DNA of 64,000 nt from Clostridium_AI sp964409685 (GTDB taxonomy: Bacteria > Bacillota > Clostridia > Lachnospirales > Lachnospiraceae), in NCBI GenBank assembly GCA_964409685.1, contig CAYPEJ010000023.1, positions 1-64,000 of the forward strand. The letters run 5' to 3'. The notes under the pieces are model-generated. The model was not told the origin of the DNA, searched no databases, and worked only from the letters and a program-made list of their open reading frames with translations. Numbering within the stretch: the stretch's first letter is position 1; each line of letters opens with the position of its first letter. The translations under genes and the position numbers were made by a program. Positions 52,278-61,326 of the stretch are shown one piece after another.

Positions 52278-52325
52278 AAAAAAGACGTGCACCAAAAAAA
52301 CAAAGTTCTTTTCGCAACACGCCTT
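52278..52325 (-). terminator. Terminator of the oleate hydratase operon
   Basis: Minus-strand GGCGTGT can pair with GCACGTC (G-T pairs allowed) around a long AT-rich loop, followed by six Ts at 52278-52283. Weak stem but well placed 19 bases after the gene. Confidence 0.6.
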
Positions 52326-52343
52326 CTCTATCTATTTGTTCTT

Positions 52344-54314
52344 CTACATCATTCCATCTTTAATCACGTCATGATCTCTTAACACTTTCTCAATTACCGT
52401 TCCTTCTATTTTCTTAAGCAATGGTTTCTTTAATGCATTCAATGGTCCAGGAAGTTCGATCTCCAACGGAGACTTGCCATCCATTAATTTTACACTGCTG
52501 TCAAGCAATTCCCTGATATCATATACACTGCCCCAAACTTCTGGAACTCCACGATCCACTCCAAGTAATCCGTAAACAGCCTCCATGGCAGTACGAACGG
52601 AATACTCTGTTGTGAAAATCGTATCTCTTGGTGTTTCCGCAAACTGTCCTAAGAATGCAAAGTTTACAGAGCCGTCTGGAATAACATCTGGTCTGTCGCC
52701 TTTTGCTCTTGGCATAAAGAAAGCAGTGATATATGGCATCATAGTTGGTACACAATTTGCATGATTTTCTGCAAGATCGTCAATTTCATCAACTGGAACT
52801 CCCATATGGTATAGCCACTCTGCTGTAATTTCTTTTCCTGAACATTCTTTCATTGGTTTCTTAACATAGTCACCTACTGCATCCGTAAACAAACCGTATA
52901 TCCATACACAGACTTCTTCTTTTTTCTGTTCTTTGAACTGTCCCTGTCTATTCACTGTCCAGCTCAATAACCAACTGGAATCCTGACAGCTTACGATACC
53001 ACCAGTAACAACGCGTCCGCTTCTAGGATCTCTCTTACAAATCTTTTCTATATAAGAAATAATTCTATCGTCAGAAGTCGTAACTGTTGCAGATTCCCAG
53101 TTGGTTTTTTCCGTATCAGAGCAGAATTTTTCTGGGTGTCCAAAAGACGCATCCTGTGCAGCAATCTTCTTCCATAAACTCCAGCAGCCACTAGTACGAA
53201 CTTCTGCATCTCCTATTGGTGCGTGATCCTGATCCCCATAGATAGTTCCTTCTGTACAACTTCCGTTTGTTACAAATACAAGGTCATTTTCTGTAAGAGC
53301 AATCTCCTGTTCTTCTCCATTTACCTTACACTGAATTGTTTTTGCAATTTTCTTATCCCCAACAAAATCAAATAGTACATTAGTTACTTCCGTATTGAAT
53401 TGGAACTGAACTCCCGCTGCTTCTAAATATTTCTGCATTGGAAGAATCAAGGAATCATATTGGTTGTATTTTGTGAATTTTAATGCAGAGAAATCAGGCA
53501 ATCCACCGATATGATGAATAAATCTCTGGAAATATAGTTTCATCTCTAATGCACTATGCCAATTTTCAAAAGCAAACATAGTCCTCCAATATAACCAGAA
53601 AGTAGAGCCAAATACTTCTTCATCAAATACATCTTCAATAGACTTATCATATAAATCCTCGTCTTTTGTGAAGAATAATTTCAGGATTTCCATACAGCCC
53701 TTCTGACTTAAATTGAATTTACCGTCCGTATGTGCGTCTTCCCCTCTGTTCTTTGTTGCACGGCATAAAGAGTAGTTTGGATCATGTTTATTTAACCAAT
53801 AATATTCATCAAGTACAGAAGCTCCTGGTGTCTCAAGGGATGGAATGCTGTGGAATAAATCCCATAAACATTCGAAATGGTTTTCCATCTCTCTTCCACC
53901 ACGCATTACAAAACCTCTCGTTGGATCATTGATACCATCACAAGCACCGCCTGCAATATCCATAGCTTCTAGAATGTGAATATTTTCTCCTTTCATCTGC
54001 CCATCTCTTACAAGGAAACATGCCGCTGCTAATGCCGCAAGTCCACTTCCTACGATATATGCAGATTTGTCATCTACTCCTGCTGGTTTCTCTGGACGGG
54101 CAAATGCTTCATAGTTGCCATTGGAATAATAGATTCCTTTGCTGTTCTTTGCATTTTTACCACGCTCTGTATTACGGTATTCTGCCTGCTTCTTGGCTCT
54201 TTGTTCTTTTACTGCCTTTTTTTGTTTGTCTTTTTTACTTTTTGCAATAACTGCTGTGCCTGCTCCAGCTGCTAATAATGAGGCTACACCGAATTTCACT
54301 AATTTCTTTCCCAT
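52344..54314 (-). CDS. Oleate hydratase with N-terminal membrane segment
   Basis: A 656-residue FAD protein of the MCRA/oleate hydratase family, which adds water across the cis-9 double bond of oleic and linoleic acid and so detoxifies them. AYIVGSGLAALAAACFLVRDG binds FAD, GGREMENHFECLWDLFHSIPSLE contains the catalytic Glu, and EYSVRTAMEAVYGLLGVD closes the fold. Before this lies a 70-residue extension with a hydrophobic segment (about 5-20) and a Lys-rich stretch, which most family members lack and which may hold it at the membrane. ATG at 54314 has GGAGG eight bases upstream. It follows the MMPL and coiled secreted protein genes. Confidence 0.93.
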   Translation of the reverse strand: MGKKLVKFGVASLLAAGAGTAVIAKSKKDKQKKAVKEQRAKKQAEYRNTERGKNAKNSKGIYYSNGNYEAFARPEKPAGVDDKSAYIVGSGLAALAAACFLVRDGQMKGENIHILEAMDIAGGACDGINDPTRGFVMRGGREMENHFECLWDLFHSIPSLETPGASVLDEYYWLNKHDPNYSLCRATKNRGEDAHTDGKFNLSQKGCMEILKLFFTKDEDLYDKSIEDVFDEEVFGSTFWLYWRTMFAFENWHSALEMKLYFQRFIHHIGGLPDFSALKFTKYNQYDSLILPMQKYLEAAGVQFQFNTEVTNVLFDFVGDKKIAKTIQCKVNGEEQEIALTENDLVFVTNGSCTEGTIYGDQDHAPIGDAEVRTSGCWSLWKKIAAQDASFGHPEKFCSDTEKTNWESATVTTSDDRIISYIEKICKRDPRSGRVVTGGIVSCQDSSWLLSWTVNRQGQFKEQKKEEVCVWIYGLFTDAVGDYVKKPMKECSGKEITAEWLYHMGVPVDEIDDLAENHANCVPTMMPYITAFFMPRAKGDRPDVIPDGSVNFAFLGQFAETPRDTIFTTEYSVRTAMEAVYGLLGVDRGVPEVWGSVYDIRELLDSSVKLMDGKSPLEIELPGPLNALKKPLLKKIEGTVIEKVLRDHDVIKDGMM

Positions 54315-54400
54315 ATTCCATTCCTCCATATAATTTTAATAATCTCTCAAAATCTTTAAGCCAATTATAACAATTCGCCCCTTTATCCATCAACATATTA

Positions 54401-56593
54401 CTATAACCCAAACAAGTCAAGTAGCTTTTGCCAAAAATTTAGCGATTCTTCTTTTTCAACTTCAGCAGTCTCAACTTCTTCAACCTGTATGGCATCTGTT
54501 TTTATCACAAATTGTACAGACTTGATATTTGTATTCTGTTCAGAAACAAAGGATACCGTTTCTAAATCACTTCCTGACATAGATGCTATTAGGGAGTCTA
54601 TTTCATCACCTACCTGCGTATCCATTCCTGATGTTTCTTCGGCAAATTCACCTGTTCCTTCACTTAGTTCCTTTGTTCCATCATTAAGTTCTTTTGAGCC
54701 GTCAAGTAATTCTTTCGTACCATTATTAAGTTGTGTAGCACCATTGTCTAATTCCGCAACACCTTCTGATAATTGACCTGTCGCAATCTTTAACTCTCCT
54801 ACAGAAGTTTTCAATGTATCTGTGTTTGTGTATAATGTATCAAGACCACCTTTTAAAGTGTTTGCACCATTGGCTACTTCAGAAACACCAGAAGTATAAT
54901 TTAGTAACCCTTGATAAAATGCTCCATAACTGTAAAACTGTCCCTTTAATTCTGTTACCTTTGCTGCTGTGGCATTTACCTTCGCAACTGCGGCAGCTAT
55001 TTTCTGTGTAACTTCCTCACTTTCCATCATTTTTTCAATATAGGTATTACGAATTTGTGCTTTTTGATCTTTGGTCATAGAATCAAGAGCACCTTGCAAA
55101 ATTTGTTGCTTTTGCTTTTCCGTCAATTGTGCTACAGCATTATTCAAAATCTGTGTTTTCTGTTCGTCAGTCATTTTATCTACAGTCTGTGCGATCTTTG
55201 TCTGCCCCTCTTGTGTTTGTAGATAAGTCTGTGCCTGTTCATCTGTATATCCTGTTGCAATAAGCTGTTTATAAATCATTTCCATAGCAACTTGTGTATA
55301 AAGCGTATCGGCCTGCGACTGAATATATTGAGAATAGATTGCATCCGCTTGTGACTGAACATATCCCCTATATAGTTCTTCTGCCTGTGCTTCCACTTGT
55401 ACCGTAACTTCCTGTAAAGCTGTATTGTATGCCTGCTCATATACCGCATCTGCATCTAACTTACTTAAAATATCCATCAAAACAGTAGAATAATTATCTG
55501 GTGTAAGGGTAACCGCATCTAGACCATTTGCTACAAGTTCCTCGTTTAATTGTGCCTCTACAACGCTACAGAGTGCTGAATATGCAGACCATGCAGCATT
55601 TGTTAATTCAGTATTTTTCTCAGTCAGAGTGGATAGCCCGTTATATAGGGAATCTGCACCACTGGATAAACTGCCCACGCCTGTATGCAATTCTCCGACT
55701 TTTTCGTTCAAAGTTCCCATAGCACTATCTAATGTACCTACTCCGTCAGATAATGTGCTTGCTCCGTCAGATAGTTCTCCTGTGCCTTCATATAAATCAT
55801 TTGTACCTGCATATAAATCACTGGTACCCTCATATAAGCTAGTTGCTCCCTTATCAAGGTCATTAACCGCATTTACTATGTCATCGATTTTCCCCTGCAA
55901 TTCTGCATCATCTACCTCGATGTCTAAATTGAGCTGAACACCGTTTACGGCTATGCCATCCATTTCAAAATCTTCTACATTTGCTGTAATTTCGATATCT
56001 GTTTCCTTGTTTGGAAGAATTGTATATGTTAACTGCTTATCACTGCCAACATTCGCAATTGTTGCACCCTCTGTGACTATGTCTTTACATTTCTCTGTAT
56101 CCAGAACAAATGTTGTTTGAAGTGCATATCCTTCAAAAAAGGCACTATTACATTCTGTATTCTTTCGTATGGACATGGTAATTCTTAGCGCACCACTTTT
56201 TCCTGCAATGTCCTTGGCAGAATACTCTACACCATCTATATAATAGTGAATTGAAATATCCCAAGGCATAACATTTGCACTTAATTTTCCTTCATAATAA
56301 AGCTTTCCAGCTGTTGCATTAATCGTAACCTTACTGTCAGAATAGCCAATCTCGTCTGTAGTTGTCATGTTTCGCAAGTTTTCATATTCTCCATAGTCAA
56401 TAATCTGACCACTCTCATCCAAATCAAAGATGTTTACTACATAAATCTCTTTTACAGAACCATCCTGATTCATGTTAATATAAACAACCTCTTCTTTCGG
56501 AGTATTTTTTTCCGCTGCTAATGCTGTTAGAGGCATTTGCACTATCAAAAACATCGCTAAAAGCACTGCCATTATTCTTTTTGATTGTTTCAT
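54401..56593 (-). CDS. Secreted coiled repeat protein, YhgE-like
   Basis: A 730-residue exported protein: signal peptide about 1-27 (ending LTALAA), a beta-rich region (about 30-240), then long helical repeats. Two blocks of seven-residue repeats LxxGxxx (about 245-320 and 580-670; LNNGTKELLDGSKELNDGTKE) flank a Gln/Ala-rich coiled region with repeated YxQYIQSQADxxY and LTEKQKQQIL units. Such G-containing heptads are found in YhgE/Pip proteins that are partners of MMPL exporters. It lacks the C-terminal membrane domain of YhgE and ends NFWQKLLDLFGL. Its ATG overlaps the MMPL stop by one base. Probably the extracellular partner of that exporter. Confidence 0.8.
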   Translation of the reverse strand: MKQSKRIMAVLLAMFLIVQMPLTALAAEKNTPKEEVVYINMNQDGSVKEIYVVNIFDLDESGQIIDYGEYENLRNMTTTDEIGYSDSKVTINATAGKLYYEGKLSANVMPWDISIHYYIDGVEYSAKDIAGKSGALRITMSIRKNTECNSAFFEGYALQTTFVLDTEKCKDIVTEGATIANVGSDKQLTYTILPNKETDIEITANVEDFEMDGIAVNGVQLNLDIEVDDAELQGKIDDIVNAVNDLDKGATSLYEGTSDLYAGTNDLYEGTGELSDGASTLSDGVGTLDSAMGTLNEKVGELHTGVGSLSSGADSLYNGLSTLTEKNTELTNAAWSAYSALCSVVEAQLNEELVANGLDAVTLTPDNYSTVLMDILSKLDADAVYEQAYNTALQEVTVQVEAQAEELYRGYVQSQADAIYSQYIQSQADTLYTQVAMEMIYKQLIATGYTDEQAQTYLQTQEGQTKIAQTVDKMTDEQKTQILNNAVAQLTEKQKQQILQGALDSMTKDQKAQIRNTYIEKMMESEEVTQKIAAAVAKVNATAAKVTELKGQFYSYGAFYQGLLNYTSGVSEVANGANTLKGGLDTLYTNTDTLKTSVGELKIATGQLSEGVAELDNGATQLNNGTKELLDGSKELNDGTKELSEGTGEFAEETSGMDTQVGDEIDSLIASMSGSDLETVSFVSEQNTNIKSVQFVIKTDAIQVEEVETAEVEKEESLNFWQKLLDLFGL

Positions 56594-58656
56594 TATTCCT
56601 CAACCTCCTGTAATTTATGCTTTGTTTTATCACGACTTACTAATTTGTCAAATATCAGTAAAAGCCCTGGTAATACAAATAGAACAATTATTAATGATAG
56701 AATTGCACCTCTACCAACAAAAATACCAAGCTGTGCCAACAACTGATTCATTGAAATATTGCCAAGCAAAAGACCAACCGTTGCCAATACGCTTCCCGAC
56801 GTCAATATAGAAACTGTAACATCTGAAATCGTTTGTACAATAGCGTCCCTTTTATCAAGAACCTCTCTGTTTTCTTTATAGCGGTCTGTCATTAGTATTG
56901 CGTAGTCAACTGTTGCTCCAAGCTGAACAGAACTGATAATCAGGTAAGCAATATAGAATACGGTTGAGTCTGCAAAATATGGAATGGCAAGATTAATCCA
57001 TATTGCTGTTTCAATCGCTAAAACTAGAATAATCGGTACTGCCAAAGATCTCGTTGTTAAAAGCAAAACTAAAAACACTGCACCTATCGCCAATAAATTC
57101 ACCTTCACCATATCGGCTGTAATCGTATTCATAAGGTCATAAGTGCTGACACCTTCACCTGCCAGATGATAGGTTCTAGGATAATATTTGTCGGCAGTTT
57201 CTTTTATCTGTTCTACCAAGGAAAATGTTTTCTGTCCTTCGTAGTCTGCATCAACCGATATTACATAACGGCTATATGTTTCTGATTTCAACATTGCTAA
57301 TGTTTCCTGATCCAAATATCCTTCTGGAATTTCTATGCCAACAGTATCCGCATAGGATATAATTCCTGTTACTTCTGGTATATTGTGTAACTCATCTGAT
57401 AACTCTAACTCTTTCGCATTATCTCCTTTGGGAACTAATAACACATAGGTATCATTTTTCCCAAAGACACTTTCAATAGATTCTTTGTCTCTTCCGTAGG
57501 TTGTACCTTCTCCATAAATGTTTGAAGAACCATAAGAATAGGTATTTGCACTAGAGGCAAGGAAAGAAGGAATAATCATTATTGCGAAAACACAAACCAG
57601 TGGAACGGATATTTTTCGTACCACCTTTCCAAACCCTACAAAGGTCGGCATAAGAGATCCATGCTCCGTTTTTTCTATCAATTTATATGTTGCAAGTATA
57701 ACTGTAGGCATAAATAAGAATACGGTAAGCAAGCTGATAGCAATTCCTTTTGCTAGTGCGAGCCCTAGATCTGGACCAAGCTTAAAACGCATCATTACCA
57801 ATGCAAGAAAACCTATTACAGTAGTAAGTCCACTTGATAATATAGATGTTGTTGATTTACATAATGCATGTATCATTGCCTCTTTCACATCATCCGTTTC
57901 TTTCTTACACTCAATAAAACGGTGAATCAAAAATACAGAGTAATCCAACGAAACAGCAAGCTGTAAAATTGTCCCTGCTGCATTGGTAACAAAGGAAATT
58001 TCTCCAAAAATAATATTTGTGCCATTATTAATTATAATTGCAACTCCTAGTCCAATAAGAATAACAACAGGTTCAAACCACGACTTTGTTGTAAGTATTA
58101 ATACAACCAAAACAAATATTATGGAAATTACGGTGATTTTCTGTATCTCTTTTACTGTATTGGTAGTTGCTATTGCTGTTGAAACAGCACTTCCTGTCAT
58201 TGAATTATTCTCACCTATAACTTCTCTGATTGCATCTACCGCTTCTAAAATACATTGTTCCTCTATTGTGACGCTGAATAGTGCGGCATTATCTTTGTAA
58301 TAAGTTTCTACCGTTTCCGTATCCAGCATTGAAAACGGAGTTGTAATGTCAACCAAATTATCAAGCCACGCAACCTCGGCAACACCTTGTATTGCTTCGA
58401 TTTTTTCCTTATATTCCAAAGCTTGCGGTATCGTAACATCCCTTACCATTACTCGTGCATTTGGAATCCCACCAGAAAATTCATTTCCCATGACATCAAT
58501 TGCCGTTGTTGACTCTGCATCATCTGGAAGATAATCATTTATATCGTAGTTAACTCTGACGAAACCTTGCAAAAACATACATATCACAGAGAATATTAGA
58601 AATACTGTTAATATCCATTTGCGGTGTTCCACCACACCCCTGTAAAATTTGTTCAT
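56593..58656 (-). CDS. MMPL/RND-family exporter
   Basis: A 687-residue transporter with 12 membrane segments in two repeats, each with a long external loop after the first segment (about 35-170 and 390-530). VNYDINDYLPDDAEST and the duplicated DYSVFLIHRF / DYAILMTDRYKENRE segments are typical of MMPL proteins, driven by the proton gradient. FarE of Staphylococcus, which exports fatty acids, is of the same family. Overlaps the upstream 105-residue gene by four bases and couples to the downstream secreted partner. With the oleate hydratase in the operon, fatty acid export is the leading hypothesis. Confidence 0.9.
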   Translation of the reverse strand: MNKFYRGVVEHRKWILTVFLIFSVICMFLQGFVRVNYDINDYLPDDAESTTAIDVMGNEFSGGIPNARVMVRDVTIPQALEYKEKIEAIQGVAEVAWLDNLVDITTPFSMLDTETVETYYKDNAALFSVTIEEQCILEAVDAIREVIGENNSMTGSAVSTAIATTNTVKEIQKITVISIIFVLVVLILTTKSWFEPVVILIGLGVAIIINNGTNIIFGEISFVTNAAGTILQLAVSLDYSVFLIHRFIECKKETDDVKEAMIHALCKSTTSILSSGLTTVIGFLALVMMRFKLGPDLGLALAKGIAISLLTVFLFMPTVILATYKLIEKTEHGSLMPTFVGFGKVVRKISVPLVCVFAIMIIPSFLASSANTYSYGSSNIYGEGTTYGRDKESIESVFGKNDTYVLLVPKGDNAKELELSDELHNIPEVTGIISYADTVGIEIPEGYLDQETLAMLKSETYSRYVISVDADYEGQKTFSLVEQIKETADKYYPRTYHLAGEGVSTYDLMNTITADMVKVNLLAIGAVFLVLLLTTRSLAVPIILVLAIETAIWINLAIPYFADSTVFYIAYLIISSVQLGATVDYAILMTDRYKENREVLDKRDAIVQTISDVTVSILTSGSVLATVGLLLGNISMNQLLAQLGIFVGRGAILSLIIVLFVLPGLLLIFDKLVSRDKTKHKLQEVEE

Positions 58657-58970
58657 ATATCTTTTCCCCCTTTCTCCAAGGATGCAACACCAGAAATTGT
58701 AAATGTATGTTTGCCACCTTTCAGATTAAGGAAAACTTTATTTTTTGTAATTTTACCAGTTGCAATATATTCAATGGTTCTCATCAGAGACTTAATGTAT
58801 CCTCTTATTTGACAGTCCCCGTTTTCTTTGATATTTCCGCTAAACGGTACTTGTTGCTGCAATAATTCCATTTTTCCGTTAATGTGATTTTCTTCAAACA
58901 TAACAAACATTACTCCCTGTTTCATTCCAAGCGGTGTGTGAAATGAAATATTGTATCTTTGTTCTTTCAT
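58653..58970 (-). CDS. Small beta-rich protein, first gene of the MMPL operon
   Basis: A 105-residue soluble protein without signal or membrane segment, alternating hydrophobic strands (GVMFVMFEENHINGKMELL, CQIRGYIKSLMRTIEYIATG, KHTFTISGVASLEKG). No family recognised. GGAG seven bases upstream of the ATG. It overlaps MMPL by four bases and is the promoter-proximal gene, so it may sense or bind the exported lipid; that is a guess. Confidence 0.7.
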   Translation of the reverse strand: MKEQRYNISFHTPLGMKQGVMFVMFEENHINGKMELLQQQVPFSGNIKENGDCQIRGYIKSLMRTIEYIATGKITKNKVFLNLKGGKHTFTISGVASLEKGGKDI

Positions 58971-59036
58971 CCTTAAACTCCACTCCTTTCCTCCTTTTTG
59001 ACTGGTATTCTAACAAGGAATGCTCTTATTTAAAAT

Positions 59037-59087
59037 GGTCAAATCTTATATGTTGTGTGAAATACGGTCAAATTTATCAGTTTGACC
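59037..59087 (-). promoter_or_regulatory. Promoter and dyad operator of the MMPL-oleate hydratase operon
   Basis: Minus-strand TTGACC (59071-59066), 17-bp spacer, TAAGAT (59048-59043). The -35 lies in the dyad GGTCAAA-N8-TTTGACC (59066-59072 and 59081-59087), and a third GGTCAAA half-site is at 59037-59043 over the -10. Binding of the divergent TetR protein here would block transcription. Confidence 0.72.
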
Positions 59088-59102
59088 ATGAATTTAATTT
59101 GA

Positions 59103-59154
59103 TGGGCAAGTGTCTAAATTTGTCCATTGAATGAAAGCAAAACAACGATATAAT
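59103..59154 (+). promoter_or_regulatory. Promoter and second dyad of the TetR gene
   Basis: TTGAAT (59127-59132), 16-bp spacer, TATAAT (59149-59154). Just upstream is an imperfect dyad TGGGCAA...TTTGTCCA (59103-59126) related to the GGTCAAA sites, consistent with autoregulation. Confidence 0.6.
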
Positions 59155-59192
59155 AAATAAATATATGTTAATAATACTTGGAGGTCTTTATA

Positions 59193-59777
59193 ATGAAGTA
59201 TGAAATCACATCATTAAACACAAAAAAGACTCTTGCTGAATCTTTAAAGAAAATTATGAAAAAGAAGAAGTTTTCAAAAATTACTATTAGCGAAATTGTG
59301 GCTGATTGTGGAGTAAATCGAAAAACATTTTATTATCATTTTGAAGATATTTATGATTTACTAAAATGGATATTTGAAAATGAAGCTGTAGAAGTGGTAA
59401 AGCATTTCAATCTGGCAGTTGACTATGAAGAAGCTATTTGCTTTGTTATGGATTATGTTGAAAAAAATGATTATCTTATCAATTGTGCCTACGATTCAAT
59501 CGGATGCGATGAGATGAAACGCTTTTTTTATGCCGATTTTATAGAAATAGTTTCGGCGGTTATTGATACTGCTGAAAAAAACGCTGGAACAAATTTAGAT
59601 AAAGAATATAAATCATTCCTTTGCAATTTTTATACGGAAGCACTTGCTGGAATACTAATTGATTTGATTAGAAACAGAGATTCTCGAAATCAGACGCAGG
59701 TAATTGATTATTTATCAACAACACTGAAGGATTCCTTAACGGGAATTTTACATAGTAATATCGGCCCTAACCACTAG
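59193..59777 (+). CDS. TetR-family regulator of the MMPL operon
   Basis: A 194-residue TetR protein with the HTH KITISEIVADCGVNRKTFYYHFEDIYDLLKWIFE (about 25-58) and a DhaS-like all-helical C-terminal ligand domain. ATG at 59193 has GGAGG at 59180-59184. Transcribed divergently from the MMPL-oleate hydratase operon, with operator-like dyads in the 222-bp gap. A fatty-acid ligand would parallel FarR of Staphylococcus; not shown here. Confidence 0.9.
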   Translation: MKYEITSLNTKKTLAESLKKIMKKKKFSKITISEIVADCGVNRKTFYYHFEDIYDLLKWIFENEAVEVVKHFNLAVDYEEAICFVMDYVEKNDYLINCAYDSIGCDEMKRFFYADFIEIVSAVIDTAEKNAGTNLDKEYKSFLCNFYTEALAGILIDLIRNRDSRNQTQVIDYLSTTLKDSLTGILHSNIGPNH

Positions 59778-59800
59778 ATTAAAGCCGATACTATGTTTTA
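59754..59800 (+). terminator. Terminator of the TetR gene
   Basis: CATAGTA and ATCGGC (around 59752-59766) pair with GCCGAT and ACTATG (around 59786-59797), followed by TTTTATTT. The stem begins inside the last TetR codons. Confidence 0.55.
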
Positions 59801-59861
59801 TTTAATAATTTCTATCATCCATTCATTGTCCATAAGAGAGTATAACCTTTGAATTTTGTTC

Positions 59862-60830
59862 TCAATAGGATGGAACGAGAAACACTTTATCAAGCGTTTT
59901 TATCATTACTGCATTTTTGATTGTGCTTGCGAGTTTGGGTATGCACACATCAACATAGCGTCTTGTATTTTGTGGTAACATCATCTTTTTGCCTAATAGA
60001 GAAGTGCTTTTTCTTAGGCAATCTTGTATTTCATTTTCGGATTTTCCAGAAAACTGCTGGTACAATAAACCAATATCTTCTTTTGTTAGGTTAAGCTGTT
60101 GGGGCTCTTTGTTTAGGATAATAAGCCCAATTGCAGATAGCAGCACTGGCTCAAAAATATTCATCGGTACGCTACGATAATTCTTCATAAGACCAGATAA
60201 TAAGTGATGTACATCCTGTGAGGCAAAACATATACAAAATGCGTTCTCTGCTTCAATACATCGTAGGTATTGTTCGATAAATTCAATCCCATTCAGCTGT
60301 GGTCTGTCTATGTAAATAGGGTAATCTGCCGTTATATGAATTTCATGGGCGCCAAACTGGGGACGATACAATTTAAAAAAGCCATTAATACCGTCTAGTA
60401 TAGTAGAACGGTAATAAATATTCGGCGTATCAAAAAGATTATCCAAAATGTGTTTTTGCAACTGGCGAGAAACTTCCATTTTTTGTTGCACAAGTTTCAT
60501 TCCTCTTTCAAAAAGTGTTTTCAAAGGATCTGTTTTTAGGATATCTATTGCCTGCTCTGGCATTTGATATGACTTTAACTGCACTCCGACTACAAACATT
60601 ACAGAGTTTATAATATCCTGTGCTTTTTCCGTAGAAATGGAGCTACTTTCCCCTTGATTCCATTTATCTGTTTGTTCGGCAAGTATCCTGAGCAAATCAT
60701 TTTGTATTTTTAGTAAGCTCACATCTGACAGCAGACCACAAAATCGGCCTTGTTCTATTAAAGATTGAACATAATATTGGTAATCTAATAATTCCGCTTC
60801 TATTGGATGTACTACATCAAGTGTCCCCAT
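59862..60830 (-). CDS. DUF6179-like conserved Clostridial protein
   Basis: A 322-residue soluble, mostly helical protein without recognisable catalytic motif; PIYIDRPQLNGIEFIEQYLRCIEAEN is the most distinctive segment. Proteins of this kind are conserved in Clostridia next to a TetR gene and a DUF6323-like gene, as here; the DUF6179 label is from memory and moderately sure. AAGGAGG precedes the ATG, two bases after the previous stop. Function unknown. Confidence 0.65.
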   Translation of the reverse strand: MGTLDVVHPIEAELLDYQYYVQSLIEQGRFCGLLSDVSLLKIQNDLLRILAEQTDKWNQGESSSISTEKAQDIINSVMFVVGVQLKSYQMPEQAIDILKTDPLKTLFERGMKLVQQKMEVSRQLQKHILDNLFDTPNIYYRSTILDGINGFFKLYRPQFGAHEIHITADYPIYIDRPQLNGIEFIEQYLRCIEAENAFCICFASQDVHHLLSGLMKNYRSVPMNIFEPVLLSAIGLIILNKEPQQLNLTKEDIGLLYQQFSGKSENEIQDCLRKSTSLLGKKMMLPQNTRRYVDVCIPKLASTIKNAVMIKTLDKVFLVPSY

Positions 60831-60831
60831 T

Positions 60832-61326
60832 TCAATCCTCCTTTGGCTTGAAGTCTTCTATACTTCCTCCACAATGTATATGTTTGGATAATCTGGTGGC
60901 TTCACTAAAAAGCAATTCTAATGAACCATTACAATAACTGTTAAAAGCCATGTTCATAAAATCAATTAAATTACAATCCGAAATAGTGTCCCATGTGCTG
61001 TTTTTTAGCTCATAGAATAAGTTAATCAGTTCATGCAATGTACTTTCATAATTATCTTGTGATATATATGGAGAATCACAAAATGACGAAATCAGTTTAT
61101 CTACAATACCGTCACAAAACTCAACACGTTTATTTTCCTTTAATGCACTGATACGAGTTTGAACCAATGCTAATGCCTGTTGTTCGTTTAAGGCAAGACC
61201 GTATCTTTTCGTGTTTGTATTACAAGCAAGTATTTTCTCTACGGCTTGTTGCTCCAGCAAAGCACTATTAATTGTAACAAGTGAAAAATTCGCATTACTG
61301 TTATCCATGACATTTTCCCTTTTCAT
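60832..61326 (-). CDS. DUF6323-like conserved Clostridial protein
   Basis: A 164-residue helical protein, with YGLALNEQQALALVQTRISALKENKRVEFC and SPYISQDNYESTLHELINLFYELKN. The pattern fits DUF6323, whose gene travels with a DUF6179 gene. Start is ambiguous: ATG at 61326 directly follows the TetR stop, and ATG at 61308 has AAGGG upstream. Function unknown; the pair is a two-protein module under TetR control. Confidence 0.65.
   Translation of the reverse strand: MKRENVMDNSNANFSLVTINSALLEQQAVEKILACNTNTKRYGLALNEQQALALVQTRISALKENKRVEFCDGIVDKLISSFCDSPYISQDNYESTLHELINLFYELKNSTWDTISDCNLIDFMNMAFNSYCNGSLELLFSEATRLSKHIHCGGSIEDFKPKED

Noticed and set aside
54235..54420. Minus-strand frame between the oleate hydratase and the coiled protein
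   Set aside because: It overlaps the oleate hydratase N-terminus in another frame and has no ribosome binding site.
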